Assembly (NCBI GenBank): GCA_003539495.1
Contig: DPPB01000031.1
Span: 1-64,000, forward strand
Source of the DNA: Oscillibacter sp.
GTDB lineage: Bacteria > Bacillota > Clostridia > Oscillospirales > Oscillospiraceae
DNA: 64,000 nt
Reading direction: 5' to 3'
In this document: positions 16,083-24,299 of the stretch, in pieces
How positions within the stretch are numbered: the first letter of the stretch is position 1
How the letters are laid out: each line of letters starts with the position of its first letter
Program-made: the position numbers and the translations under genes
Notes under the pieces: generated by a model
Told to the model about the DNA's origin: nothing
The model's input: the letters and a program-made list of their open reading frames with translations, nothing else
The model's database searches: none

Positions 16083-16715
16083 ATGCATACCATGATCATC
16101 GGCATCGCCGGGGGCACCGGCAGCGGCAAAACCACCCTGACGGACCACCTGGCCGCCCACTTCGGCCCGGCCATCAGCGTGGTGCATCATGACAACTATT
16201 ATAAGCGCCAGGACGTCCCCTTTGAGGTGCGCTGCCAGCAAAACTACGACCATCCCGATGCCTTTGACACGGATCTGATGGTCCAGCAGCTGAAGGAGCT
16301 GAAGGCCGGCCGCACCATTCGCTGCCCCGTGTACTCCTATGCCGACCACAACCGCACCGATGAAACGGTGCTCATCCGGCCCGCCCCGGTGATTATCGTA
16401 GAGGGCATCCTCATTTTCCACGACCCCCGGCTGCGGCAGCTGATGGATATCCGCATCTTTGTGGAGACCGATGCCGACGTGCGCATCCTGCGCAGAGCTC
16501 TGCGGGATGTGGAGGAGCGGGGCCGCTCCATGCAATCCATTGTGCAGCAATACCTCACCACCGTCAAGCCCATGCATGAGCAGTTTGTGGAGCCCACGAG
16601 AAAATATGCCGACATTGTGGTGCTGGAGGGCGGGCACAACCTGGTAGCCCTGGATCTCATTATGCAGCGCATTGCCGGCCATATTGCGGAAAATCCGCCG
16701 GAGGACGCAACATGA
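16083..16715 (+). CDS. udk: Uridine kinase
   Basis: A 210-residue uridine/cytidine kinase of the P-loop family, phosphorylating uridine and cytidine in pyrimidine salvage. Walker A is GGTGSGKTTL (residues 10-19); other family segments are HHDNYYKRQDVP, NYDHPDAFDTDLM, PVYSYADHNR and the LID region RRALRDVEERGRSM. GAAGCGGAGGG lies before the start. Its stop overlaps the start of the next gene by four bases, so the YdcF-like protein is co-translated. Confidence 0.95.
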   Translation: MHTMIIGIAGGTGSGKTTLTDHLAAHFGPAISVVHHDNYYKRQDVPFEVRCQQNYDHPDAFDTDLMVQQLKELKAGRTIRCPVYSYADHNRTDETVLIRPAPVIIVEGILIFHDPRLRQLMDIRIFVETDADVRILRRALRDVEERGRSMQSIVQQYLTTVKPMHEQFVEPTRKYADIVVLEGGHNLVALDLIMQRIAGHIAENPPEDAT

Positions 16716-17476
16716 GCGGGGGCAGGCTCCTTCGGTACTCCTTGGCGGGGCTGTGCATCGCTCTGGCAGCGTTCTTCCTGCTGCCCTTGGCCATCGGTGC
16801 GCACCATATCGGGATGTTTTTCCCGGCGGCGGTGCTGGGTGTCCTGGCGTGGATGCTCCTGCGCCCCCAAAAGCTCAAAATGCTGCTCATCGGCAAGGGC
16901 CGCATCCTGTGGCGCAGCCTGCTGGCGCTTTTCGCCGCGGGCCTGCTGTGCGTGGCCGTGATCCTGGGGCTGATGGCTCGTCAGGCGGCGGACCGGCCCG
17001 AGGCCGTAGGGCCCTGCACGGTGCTGGTACTGGGGTGTGAGGTCCGGGGCCTTCGGCCCAGTAAGATGCTGGCTGCCCGCATCGACAGCGCCTACGATTA
17101 TCTCACCGCCAATCCCGAAGCAGTGTGCGTGGCCTGCGGCGGCATGGCTGACGACGAGATCATCACCGAGGCCCAGTGCATCCGGGACGAGCTGGTGCGC
17201 CGGGGCATCGACCCGGGGCGGATCTATCTGGAGGAAAAGTCCCTGAACACCCGGCAGAACATCTCCTATGCCGCGGACATCATCCGGGCAAAGGGCCTGC
17301 CCACGGAGGTAGCCGTGGCCAGCGACAATTTTCATCAGCTGCGGGCGGCCGTATATGCCCGCGGCAGCGGCCTGACGGCCCAATCCCTGGGCTGCCGGTC
17401 CTACTGGCTTTTGGGCCCCGGCTACTGGGCCAGGGAGGTCATTGCCGTAGCCGCCGCCTGGGCCTTCGGGCGATAA
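16712..17476 (+). CDS. YdcF/DUF218-family membrane protein
   Basis: A 254-residue protein with three hydrophobic segments in the first 95 residues and then a DUF218 domain (VLVLGCEVRGLRPSKMLAAR, CGGMADDEIITEA, EEKSLNTRQNISYAADII). DUF218 proteins include SanA and ElyC of E. coli, linked to envelope integrity and polyprenyl-phosphate metabolism; the exact reaction is unproven. The four-base overlap with udk suggests coupling but no evident functional link. Confidence 0.82.
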   Translation: MSGGRLLRYSLAGLCIALAAFFLLPLAIGAHHIGMFFPAAVLGVLAWMLLRPQKLKMLLIGKGRILWRSLLALFAAGLLCVAVILGLMARQAADRPEAVGPCTVLVLGCEVRGLRPSKMLAARIDSAYDYLTANPEAVCVACGGMADDEIITEAQCIRDELVRRGIDPGRIYLEEKSLNTRQNISYAADIIRAKGLPTEVAVASDNFHQLRAAVYARGSGLTAQSLGCRSYWLLGPGYWAREVIAVAAAWAFGR

Positions 17477-17600
17477 AGCGATAGTGACTTGTATATTCTT
17501 GCCCGATTTATACAAATAGGAGTCAAAAGCTTCATAGCACGTGTATCCGCAGACTACAGGTTTTTTCTTGCAAGGCTCTTTGGATTCTGCGGCGATCTCA

Positions 17601-17639
17601 AAAAAACAGGCGGCTGACATAGTCAGCCGCCTGTTTTTT
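17601..17639. terminator. Bidirectional terminator between the YdcF-like gene and chromate transporter
   Basis: Perfect stem AACAGGCGGCTGAC / GTCAGCCGCCTGTT with loop ATA, A-run before and T-run after, serving both strands. Confidence 0.85.
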
Positions 17640-18202
17640 CAGAAGGAAAATACCACGCCCACCACGGCGGAGGCCAGGATGAACAAAATAGGATGCAGGC
17701 CCTTGGTGGGCTTCACCCATCGGGTGAGGACCAGCAGCACAGCTGCAAGAAGGACGGCCTTCCAGTTCAGCGCAGCCAGGCCCGTCATGCCGCTGTTGAG
17801 CAGGGCCACTCCCGCCACACTGAGACCCGCCGCCGCCACCATGGCCGCCGAAGCCGGGCGCAGGCCGTAGAACACGCTCTGGACGATGCGGCTGTCCCGG
17901 AAGCTGCGCAGAAACGCGGCGATGATCAAAATGACGATGATAGACGGCGTTATCAGGCCAATGGTAGCAATGACCGCCCCCAGAACGCCCCCCACCTGGA
18001 AGCCCACATAGGTAGCCATATTCACACCGATGGGGCCCGGAGTGGACTCGGACACTGCCAGCATATCGGCGATTTGGGAGGTGGTGAACCAATCCGGATG
18101 CCGGGCGGACATATCATAGAGGAAGGGCAGGGTGGCCATGCCGCCGCCGACGGCAAAAAGGCCGGTCTTAAAATACTCGTAAAACAGCAGCAGATAGATC
18201 AT
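17639..18202 (-). CDS. Chromate transporter family protein, second of a pair
   Basis: A 187-residue short-chain CHR-family membrane protein: LFAVGGGMATLPFLYD, then SESTPGPIGVNMATYVGF, with about six hydrophobic segments. Short CHR proteins work as heteromeric pairs, and this gene overlaps its paralogue by four bases (ATGA). The actual substrate in gut Clostridia is unknown; the family name reflects proteobacterial chromate efflux. Start 18202 has GGGGAGGGAGAAGAA upstream; longer frames are not supported. Confidence 0.88.
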   Translation of the reverse strand: MIYLLLFYEYFKTGLFAVGGGMATLPFLYDMSARHPDWFTTSQIADMLAVSESTPGPIGVNMATYVGFQVGGVLGAVIATIGLITPSIIVILIIAAFLRSFRDSRIVQSVFYGLRPASAAMVAAAGLSVAGVALLNSGMTGLAALNWKAVLLAAVLLVLTRWVKPTKGLHPILFILASAVVGVVFSF

Positions 18203-18747
18203 TTCTTCTCCCTCCCCTTCACGGCCTGAAGCACTACGCCCGCCAGGCCCGCCGCCAGCACATACAGAATGGGCGACACATCGAGAACGAAGGACAAAAC
18301 CAGGATCACCCCGAAAATCCCCCAGCACCAGGCATCCTTCATAGCGCCCTTCACCAGCTTCAGCACGGCGTTAAAGATCAGCACGCACACGCACACCCGG
18401 ATGCCCGCAAAGGCGTGCTGCACCCAGCTAAGGTGGGCGTAGGCGGTGATGACCTTGGCCAAGGCGGAGATGATGATAAGGGACGGGAACACTACCCCCA
18501 GGGTTGCTATGATGCCGCCGGCGACCCCGGCGTGTTTCTGCCCCACAAAGGTGGCAGTGTTCACGGCGATGACACCCGGGGTACACTGGCCGATGGCGAA
18601 ATAGTCCGTCAGCTCCTCGTCGGTGGCCCAGCCCTTTTTCTCCACCACCTCACGCTGCAATATAGGCAGCATGGCGTAGCCCCCGCCAAAGGTCATAACG
18701 CCCACCTTGGCGAAGGTGTAAAACAGCTCCCAAAGATCTTTCAGCAT
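18199..18747 (-). CDS. Chromate transporter family protein, first of a pair
   Basis: A 182-residue CHR-family protein with MTFGGGYAMLPILQREVV and GQCTPGVIAVNTATFVG motifs, paired with the next gene. ATG 18747 is preferred to the GTG at 18756: GGAG stands eight bases before the ATG and overlaps the end of birA. The birA-chr-chr arrangement looks like one minus-strand operon, though no functional tie to biotin is evident. Confidence 0.88.
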   Translation of the reverse strand: MLKDLWELFYTFAKVGVMTFGGGYAMLPILQREVVEKKGWATDEELTDYFAIGQCTPGVIAVNTATFVGQKHAGVAGGIIATLGVVFPSLIIISALAKVITAYAHLSWVQHAFAGIRVCVCVLIFNAVLKLVKGAMKDAWCWGIFGVILVLSFVLDVSPILYVLAAGLAGVVLQAVKGREKK

Positions 18748-18752
18748 TGTTA

Positions 18753-19739
18753 TCACTCCGTATATCCATAAAGTCCGCGCACCGACACCTCGCCGCTGCG
18801 CACGGTCTCCTCTGTTCCGTCCTCATGGCGCACCACCAGGCCGTACCGCTCATCAATTCTCAGTGCCTGCACCGTCTCCCGGGTACCGCCCCGAAGAAGG
18901 CGCACGGTCCTGCCTATATTCAGGCAGGCCGCCCGATAGTCTGCCAGCCATCTTTCCGGGGCAAACAGCACCTCCCGGCGCAGGTAGTCCATCTCCTCCA
19001 GCAGGGCCGCCGCCAATTGGGCCCGACAGACCCTCCCATCCAGGGACAGGTCCAGAGAGGTGGCAATGTCCGCCACCTCGCCGGCGAAATCCTCCGGCTG
19101 CTGGTGAACATTGATGCCGATGCCCACCACCACATGAGACACATGGCCGCTCTCGCCCTCCAGGGACATCTCCGTGAGGATGCCCGCCAGCTTACGCCCC
19201 CCCAGCACCAGGTCATTGGGCCACTTGATCTGCGGCCGGACACCGGTCACCCGCTGAACGGCGCGGCAGACAGCCACGGCGCTGAGAGCCGTCAGCGGCA
19301 AAAGCTCCTCCGGGGCGCAATCGGGCCGCCAGAGGATGGAGAAAAACAGGCCCTTGCCTGCCGGGGATTGGAAGCTGCGGCCCCGGCGCCCTCGGCCCGC
19401 CGTTTGGCAATCCGCCAGCACCGCCGTTCCGTCGGGGGCCCCCTCCAGAGCCAGGCGGCGGCAGAAAGAGTTGGTGGAGTCCACCGTTTCCAGCACATGG
19501 AGATTCTCCCGAGTCCGGTGTAAATACTGCTCCACCGTCTCCCGGGAGAGGAAATCCGGTGCGCCTATGAGCCGGTAGCCCCGGCCTGTGCGGGCCTCGA
19601 TGTCGTACCCCTGACGGCGCAGAGCCTCCACCGCCTTCCATACGGCGGCCCGGCTGATGCCCAGGGTCCGGCTCAGCTCCTGACCGGAGAGATAGTCTCC
19701 GCTCTCCTGCAGAGCCCGGCACACACGCTGCTGACTCAT
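18753..19739 (-). CDS. birA: Bifunctional biotin-protein ligase and biotin repressor
   Basis: A 328-residue group II BirA: an N-terminal winged helix-turn-helix (residues 1-60; YLSGQELSRTLGISRAAVWK) and the ligase domain with TVDSTNSFCRRLA, the biotinyl-AMP loop GRGRRGRSF, IKWPNDLVL and GIGINVHQQ. It attaches biotin to carboxylases and, with biotinyl-AMP bound, represses biotin genes. The operator expected for it is in front of the divergent bioY gene. The GGAGGAAGGGAAC site supports the start. Confidence 0.95.
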   Translation of the reverse strand: MSQQRVCRALQESGDYLSGQELSRTLGISRAAVWKAVEALRRQGYDIEARTGRGYRLIGAPDFLSRETVEQYLHRTRENLHVLETVDSTNSFCRRLALEGAPDGTAVLADCQTAGRGRRGRSFQSPAGKGLFFSILWRPDCAPEELLPLTALSAVAVCRAVQRVTGVRPQIKWPNDLVLGGRKLAGILTEMSLEGESGHVSHVVVGIGINVHQQPEDFAGEVADIATSLDLSLDGRVCRAQLAAALLEEMDYLRREVLFAPERWLADYRAACLNIGRTVRLLRGGTRETVQALRIDERYGLVVRHEDGTEETVRSGEVSVRGLYGYTE

Positions 19740-19888
19740 GTTCCCTTCCTCCCCTCCACAAAAATATGTATTCTCACGCTCCGGGCGGACAGGGTCACCC
19801 GCCTCTACAACGATGCCGATCCCCCCTCGTAAGGCGGGGTGCCCTCACCCTGCCGCGTGTATGACAAGGCGTGCGTGCAAGGGGACCA

Positions 19889-19929
19889 CAGATTGCCACG
19901 ACCGGTTTGCGAACCGGTCTCGCAATGAC
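19889..19929 (-). repeat. Dispersed palindromic repeat, copy 1
   Basis: Read on the minus strand it runs GTCATTGCGAGACCGG, a TTCGCAAACC centre, then GGTCGTGGCAATCTG. The same framework (GTCATtGCGA ... GCnATCCG) recurs at 32822, 40287 and 60320, with variable palindromic middles. Confidence 0.7.
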
Positions 19930-19969
19930 ATCTTTTTTGACAAAGAGAGTGTACCACCGCAATTTGAAA

Positions 19970-19978
19970 TTGTAAACC
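19970..19978 (+). promoter_or_regulatory. Extra BirA half-site
   Basis: TTGTAAACC, identical to the left arm of the bioY operator, 51 bases upstream of it. It may bind a second BirA dimer cooperatively; inference. Confidence 0.4.
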
Positions 19979-19995
19979 AAATTTATATTAAAGGA

Positions 19996-20055
19996 TTGAC
20001 AAGTTTCTTTTTTTATTGTATTGTAAACCAAAATAATTCGCAGAGAGGTTTACAA
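19996..20055 (+). promoter_or_regulatory. bioY promoter and BirA operator
   Basis: Promoter boxes TTGACA (19996-20001) and TATTGT (20019-20024) have a 17-base spacer. The operator TTGTAAACC (20021-20029), 17 bases, GGTTTACAA (20047-20055) is a perfect inverted repeat of the known BirA type. It covers the end of the -10, the transcription start and the GAGAGG ribosome-binding site, ending two bases before the bioY ATG, so BirA could block both initiation and expression. Confidence 0.9.
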
Positions 20056-20057
20056 AT

Positions 20058-20600
20058 ATGCATCAAAAAACGAAAATGCTGGCTCGGGCAGCTCTTTTAG
20101 CGGCCCTGACCGCCGTGGGAGCGTTCATTAAAATCCCCTTGGGCTACTCCTCCATCACTCTGCAATTCTTCTTCACGGCCATGGCCGGGTGCCTGCTTGG
20201 GCCTTATTGGGGCGCGGCCAGCCAGGGTGTGTATGTGCTTCTGGGCCTGGTGGGCCTGCCCATTTTCACCCTGGGTGGGGGCTTTGGCTATGTGCTTCAG
20301 CCTACCTTCGGCTTTCTGCTGGGGCTTATCCCCTCGGCCCTGGTCATTGGGCTTATTACAAGGAAAAGCCGCCGGCCCCTGCGCATTATCTTGGCCTGCG
20401 CGGCGGGCCTGGCCACCCTCTACGCCGTGGGCCTGCCGTACATGGGATTGATCCTCAATGTGTACCTGGGCAAGGGCTGGAGCCTGGGGCGGCTGCTGCG
20501 GGATGGGATGCTCCTGTTCCTCCCCGGAGACGCCCTGAAAATCGCCGTGGCGGCAATTCTGTTCCCCAAGCTATCAGTTTTTTTCGACAAAAAGCAGTGA
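20058..20600 (+). CDS. bioY: BioY biotin transporter (ECF S-component)
   Basis: A 180-residue membrane protein with six hydrophobic segments and BioY signatures (KIPLGYSSITLQFFFTAMAG, GLVGLPIF, GGGFGYVLQPTFGFLLG). BioY is the substrate-binding component of the ECF biotin importer and works with a shared EcfAAT module, not present here. The overlapping BirA operator and the divergent birA confirm the substrate. No biotin-synthesis genes are present in this window. Confidence 0.95.
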   Translation: MHQKTKMLARAALLAALTAVGAFIKIPLGYSSITLQFFFTAMAGCLLGPYWGAASQGVYVLLGLVGLPIFTLGGGFGYVLQPTFGFLLGLIPSALVIGLITRKSRRPLRIILACAAGLATLYAVGLPYMGLILNVYLGKGWSLGRLLRDGMLLFLPGDALKIAVAAILFPKLSVFFDKKQ

Positions 20601-20632
20601 GCTTTTCGGTTTAGAATTGGACTTACTCCTAA

Positions 20633-20661
20633 TTGCCTTTTGTCATTTGCCGCCGTATAAT
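20633..20661 (+). promoter_or_regulatory. Promoter of the uracil-permease leader
   Basis: TTGCCT (20633-20638) and TATAAT (20656-20661), 17-base spacer, about 180 bases before the permease start, giving a leader RNA of roughly 175 nucleotides. Confidence 0.8.
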
Positions 20662-20693
20662 GTTCGAGATGAAATTTGAAGGGAGGCGACGAC

Positions 20694-20768
20694 ATGACCT
20701 TTTCTAACGCAAAAAAGAAATGCCCGATTGTTGGCGCCTCTGTTTTCATTTCTATATTTCCTTTTTGA
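20694..20768 (+). CDS. Leader peptide upstream of uracil permease
   Basis: A 24-residue ORF with a strong ribosome-binding site (GGGAGGCG, five bases before ATG). Its last dozen codons are strikingly U-rich (GTT TTC ATT TCT ATA TTT, then CCT TTT TGA) and its stop codon lies inside the 5' arm of the terminator stem. E. coli pyrL has the same design: a translated U-rich leader where slow transcription at low UTP lets the ribosome close up and disrupt the terminator. No similarity in peptide sequence is claimed; the layout is the evidence. Confidence 0.6.
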   Translation: MTFSNAKKKCPIVGASVFISIFPF

Positions 20769-20796
20769 CCGGTATTTTTACCGGTCAATTTTTTTG
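20765..20796 (+). terminator. Attenuator terminator before uracil permease
   Basis: Stem TTGACCGGTA (20765-20774) and TACCGGTCAA (20779-20788), loop TTTT, then seven T residues. It lies between promoter and structural gene, so expression of the permease requires readthrough. Confidence 0.85.
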
Positions 20797-20842
20797 CCGG
20801 TTTACAATTAAAAATGTAAATAAAATGAAGGAGGAGTTTCCC

Positions 20843-22186
20843 ATGAAGAAGAAACACAACTTAGGCAATGAGGCCGTCTACGACGCCCGCACTCTGGGCC
20901 TGCCCCGGATGCTGGTGCTGGGCCTGCAGCATCTGTTCGCCATGTTCGGCGCCACGGTGCTGGTGCCCATCCTGGTGCAGAGCTACGGCCTGCCGCTCTC
21001 CATCCAGACCACCCTGCTGTTTGCGGGTCTGGGTACGCTGCTGTTCCATGTGTGCACCAAGCTGAAGGTCCCGGCCTTCCTGGGCTCCTCCTTCGCCTTC
21101 CTGGGCGGCTTCGAGGCGGTAGCCAAGCTGGATGTGGGCAAGTTCGCCACCATGACCGGTGAGGAAAAGCTCCCCTACGCCCTGGGCGGCATTGTCATCG
21201 CCGGCGGGCTGTACCTGGTGCTGGCCCTGCTGTTCAAGCTGGTGGGCCCCCAGAAGGTCATGCGCTTCTTCCCCCCCATCGTCACCGGCCCCATCATCAT
21301 CCTTATCGGTCTGAACCTCTCCGGCACCGCCATCTCCAATGCCTCCACCTGCTGGTGGCTGGCTCTGGTGGCCATCGCCATCATCATCGTGGCCAACATC
21401 TGGGGCAAGGGCATGGTAAAGATCATCCCCATCCTGCTGGGTGTGGTGGGCAGCTACATTGTGGCCCTCATCGCCGGTCAGGTGGATTTCACCGAGGTAG
21501 GCAAGGCCGACTTTGTGGGCCTGCAGCAGTTTGTCATCGCCAAGTTTGACCTGACCTCTATCCTGGTCATGGCTCCCATCGCCATCGCCGCCATGATGGA
21601 GCACATCGGCGACATCTCCGCCATCTCCTCCACCACCGGCACGAACTTCATCGCAGACCCCGGCCTGCACCGCACCCTCCTGGGCGACGGCCTGGCCACG
21701 GCGGTGGCCGGTATGTTCGGCGGCCCTGCCAACACCACCTACGGTGAGAACACCGGCGTCCTGGCTCTGAGCAAGGTCTACGATCCCCGGGTCATCCGTC
21801 TGGCAGCCCTGTACGCCATCATTCTCTCCTTCTCCCCCAAGTTTGACGCCCTGGTCAACTCCATCCCCACGGCCATCGTGGGCGGTGTCAGCTTCGTGCT
21901 GTACGGCATGATCTCCGCTGTGGGTGTGCGCAATATGGTGGAGAACAAGGTGGACCTGACCAAGTCCCGGAACCTGATCATCGCTGCGGTGATCTTCGTC
22001 AGCGGCCTGGGCTTCAGCTCCACCGGCGGCATCACCTTCACTGTGGGCAGCGCGGACATCACTCTCACGGGTCTGGCCATCGCGGCCCTGTGCGGCGTGA
22101 TCCTCAACGCCATCCTCCCCGGCAACGACTACGAGTTCGGCGCAGATCCCCAGGGCGACAAGTCCGCCGACCTGGGCAGCTACTAA
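20843..22186 (+). CDS. uraA: Uracil/xanthine permease (NCS2 family)
   Basis: A 447-residue NCS2 transporter with about 14 hydrophobic segments. It is closest in pattern to UraA/PyrP uracil permeases: QHLFAMFGATVLVPIL, GSSFAFLGGF, GPIIILIGLNLSG, AIAAMMEHIGDISAISSTTG and GMFGGPANTTYGENTG. It imports uracil with protons for pyrimidine salvage. Start 20843 has GAAGGAGGAG upstream; earlier in-frame starts would run through the attenuator. An inverted repeat TTTACA-N8-TGTAAA (20801-20820) lies between attenuator and gene. Together with udk 4 kb away it gives a salvage route. Confidence 0.93.
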   Translation: MKKKHNLGNEAVYDARTLGLPRMLVLGLQHLFAMFGATVLVPILVQSYGLPLSIQTTLLFAGLGTLLFHVCTKLKVPAFLGSSFAFLGGFEAVAKLDVGKFATMTGEEKLPYALGGIVIAGGLYLVLALLFKLVGPQKVMRFFPPIVTGPIIILIGLNLSGTAISNASTCWWLALVAIAIIIVANIWGKGMVKIIPILLGVVGSYIVALIAGQVDFTEVGKADFVGLQQFVIAKFDLTSILVMAPIAIAAMMEHIGDISAISSTTGTNFIADPGLHRTLLGDGLATAVAGMFGGPANTTYGENTGVLALSKVYDPRVIRLAALYAIILSFSPKFDALVNSIPTAIVGGVSFVLYGMISAVGVRNMVENKVDLTKSRNLIIAAVIFVSGLGFSSTGGITFTVGSADITLTGLAIAALCGVILNAILPGNDYEFGADPQGDKSADLGSY

Positions 22187-22206
22187 AGCAAGACAAAAAA
22201 ATAACC

Positions 22207-22241
22207 AAACAGGAGGCGGCCTATGCCGCCTCCTGTTTTTT
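22207..22241 (+). terminator. uraA terminator
   Basis: Stem AAACAGGAGGCGGC / GCCGCCTCCTGTTT, loop CTAT, T-run. Confidence 0.85.
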
Positions 22242-22244
22242 GCG

Positions 22245-22432
22245 GGAAGGGACCTACGGCCGGGCACATGGGCCCCGCCCCTACGCACCCCATGATGGAC
22301 TTCCGTAGGGCGGCGTGCCCTCACGCCGCCGCAAAGGACGGACAGTGTCGTCCATCCCTACGGATGGATTTGGGGACGGTGCAACCGGGCCGATGTGGGC
22401 ATCGGCCCCTACGGTCTTCCCCTTTTTTCCTC
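22245..22432. repeat. Cluster of short GC-rich palindromic repeats
   Basis: At least three adjacent hairpin units (around 22309-22334, 22338-22356 and 22388-22408), each near a CCTACGG/CTACGG word. Probable dispersed intergenic repeat family; function unknown. Confidence 0.5.
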
Positions 22433-22433
22433 A

Positions 22434-22469
22434 CAAAAAGTCCGAGCGCCCCATTTTTGGGGCGCTCGG
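22434..22469 (-). terminator. thrS terminator
   Basis: Stem CCGAGCGCCCC / GGGGCGCTCGG followed on the minus strand by CTTTTTG, 20 bases after the thrS stop. Confidence 0.85.
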
Positions 22470-22488
22470 TGCTTTTGGATTTTGATTT

Positions 22489-24282
22489 TTACTTCTTGGC
22501 CTTGCTGTCCACCACCTGGCGGAGCAGGGCGACAAACGCATCCAGGGACATGGCGCCCAGGTCGCCGTCGGCCCGGTGCCGGGGAGAGACGGTTCCGTTT
22601 TCCATGTCGCGGTCGCCTACCACTACCATGTAGGGCACCTTCTCCATCTGCGCATCGCGGATCTTCTTGCCGATCTTCTCGTTGCGGTAGTCCACCTCCA
22701 CCCGGAAGCCCTGACTCTCCAAGGCCTTGGCTGCATCGGCGCAGTAGTCGGCAGCCCGGTCAGTGACGGGCAGGAAGCGCACCTGCTCGGGTGCCATCCA
22801 GGTGGGCAGGGCGCCGGCATACTCCTCAATGAGGTAGGCCAGGGTGCGCTCATAGCAGCCCAAGGAGGTACGGTGGATGATGTACGGCAGAGCCTTCTCG
22901 CCGTTTTCGTCAATATAGTACATACCGAAGCGCTGAGCCAGGAGCATATCGATCTGGATGGTGACCAGGGTATCCTCCTTGCCGAAGACGTTCTTATACT
23001 GAATGTCCAGCTTGGGGCCGTAGAAGGCGGCTTCGTCGATGCCGATCTCGTACTTCACGTCCAAATCGTCCAGTATCTGGCCCATGACGCGCTGGGCCTC
23101 GTCCCACTGCTCCTTGGTGCCCTCGTACTTGTTGTTGGGGTTGGCGGGGTCCCACTGGGAGAAGCGGAAGGTACATTTATCCAGCAGGCCCACGGTGCCC
23201 AGGCAGTACTTGGCCAGCTCCAGGCAGCCCTTGAACTCCTCCTCCAGCTGGTCAGGCCGCAGCACCAAATGGCCCTCGGAAATAGTGAACTGGCGGACGC
23301 GGATGAGCCCGTGCATCTCGCCGGAGTCCTCATTGCGGAACAGGGTAGAGGTCTCGCCCAGGCGCATGGGCAGATCGCGGTAGGAGCGTTGGCGGTTCAG
23401 ATACACCTGGTACTGGAAGGGGCAGGTCATGGGCCGCAGGGCGAAGCACTCCTTGGTCTCGTCGTGGGGGTCGCCCAGGATGAACATACCGTCCAGATAA
23501 TGATCCCAGTGGCCGGAGATTTTATAAAGCTCCCGCTTGGCCATGAGGGGGGTCTTGGTCAACAGGTAGCCGCGCTTCTGCTCAACATCCTCCACCCAGC
23601 GCTGTAAAAGCTGAATGACCCGGGCGCCCTTGGGCAGCAGAATGGGCAGGCCCTGTCCGATATAGTCCACGGTGGTGAAGTACTCCAGATCCCGGCCCAG
23701 CTTATTGTGGTCGCGCTTGAGGGCCTCCTCCCGCTGCTTCAGATACTCGTCCAGCTCCTCCTTTTTGGGAAAAGCCACGGCGTAGATACGCTGAAGCATC
23801 TTGCGGTTGCTGTCGCCGCGCCAATAGGCGCCGCAGCACTGGGTCAGCTTGATGGCATTACCCTTGATGCGGCCGGTGGAGTCCAGGTGGGGGCCTGCGC
23901 ACAGGTCTACGAACTCGCCCTGCTTATAAAACGAGATGTGTGCGTCGGCGGGCAGATCATTAATAAGCTCCACCTTGTAGGGCTCGTCCTTCTCCTGCAT
24001 GAAGGCAATGGCCTCGGCCCGGGGCAGCTCAAAGCGCTCCAGCTTCAGCTTTTCCTTGCAGATCTTGCGCATCTCCGCCTCCAGGGCGTCCAGATGCTCC
24101 TGGGTAAAGTTGAAGGGGGCGTCGAAGTCGTAGTAAAAGCCGCCCTCGATGCTGGGACCAATGGCCAGCTTCACCTCCGGATACAGGCGCTTAACGGCCT
24201 GGGCCAACACATGGGAGCAGGTGTGCCAATAGGTTTTGCGATACTCCGGGTTTTCAAAGGTATAGATGTTTTCTTCGCTCAT
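22489..24282 (-). CDS. thrS: Threonyl-tRNA synthetase, lacking the TGS domain
   Basis: A 597-residue class II synthetase charging tRNA-Thr. It begins directly in the second additional (editing) domain (HTCSHVLAQAVKRLYP, with the HxxxH zinc/editing motif, and YYDF), followed by the catalytic core (RPMTCPFQYQVYL, motif 2 RNEDSGEMHGLIRVRQF, motif 3 PYIIHRTSLGCYERTLA) and the anticodon-binding domain. The N-terminal TGS-like domain of the E. coli enzyme (642 residues) is absent, as in a subset of bacterial ThrS. It is controlled by the T-box leader upstream. Confidence 0.96.
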   Translation of the reverse strand: MSEENIYTFENPEYRKTYWHTCSHVLAQAVKRLYPEVKLAIGPSIEGGFYYDFDAPFNFTQEHLDALEAEMRKICKEKLKLERFELPRAEAIAFMQEKDEPYKVELINDLPADAHISFYKQGEFVDLCAGPHLDSTGRIKGNAIKLTQCCGAYWRGDSNRKMLQRIYAVAFPKKEELDEYLKQREEALKRDHNKLGRDLEYFTTVDYIGQGLPILLPKGARVIQLLQRWVEDVEQKRGYLLTKTPLMAKRELYKISGHWDHYLDGMFILGDPHDETKECFALRPMTCPFQYQVYLNRQRSYRDLPMRLGETSTLFRNEDSGEMHGLIRVRQFTISEGHLVLRPDQLEEEFKGCLELAKYCLGTVGLLDKCTFRFSQWDPANPNNKYEGTKEQWDEAQRVMGQILDDLDVKYEIGIDEAAFYGPKLDIQYKNVFGKEDTLVTIQIDMLLAQRFGMYYIDENGEKALPYIIHRTSLGCYERTLAYLIEEYAGALPTWMAPEQVRFLPVTDRAADYCADAAKALESQGFRVEVDYRNEKIGKKIRDAQMEKVPYMVVVGDRDMENGTVSPRHRADGDLGAMSLDAFVALLRQVVDSKAKK

Positions 24283-24299
24283 GGGTCATATTCTCCTTT

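Larger units (their letters stand above)
19740..20057. other. birA-bioY intergenic region with palindromic repeat
   Basis: No gene is seen. The birA-proximal half carries GC-rich palindromes (for example around 19838-19860) and one copy of the dispersed GTCATTGCGA repeat at 19889-19929. The bioY-proximal half is AT-rich and holds the biotin-regulated promoter. Confidence 0.7.
22187..22488. other. uraA-thrS intergenic region: two terminators and tandem palindromes
   Basis: No gene. Behind the uraA terminator (22207-22241) come GC-rich palindromes separated by CTACGG-type words, for example GGCGGCGTGCCCTCACGCCG near 22311 and GGCCGATGTGGGCATCGGCC near 22390. Similar cassettes occur at 19838 and 32665. 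The thrS terminator closes the region. Confidence 0.7.

Noticed and set aside
16337..17620. 427-codon minus-strand open frame
   Set aside because: Antisense to udk and the YdcF-like gene, both with solid family motifs.
20861..22324. 487-codon minus-strand open frame
   Set aside because: Antisense to the uracil permease; Gly/His/Asp/Gln-rich non-protein-like composition.
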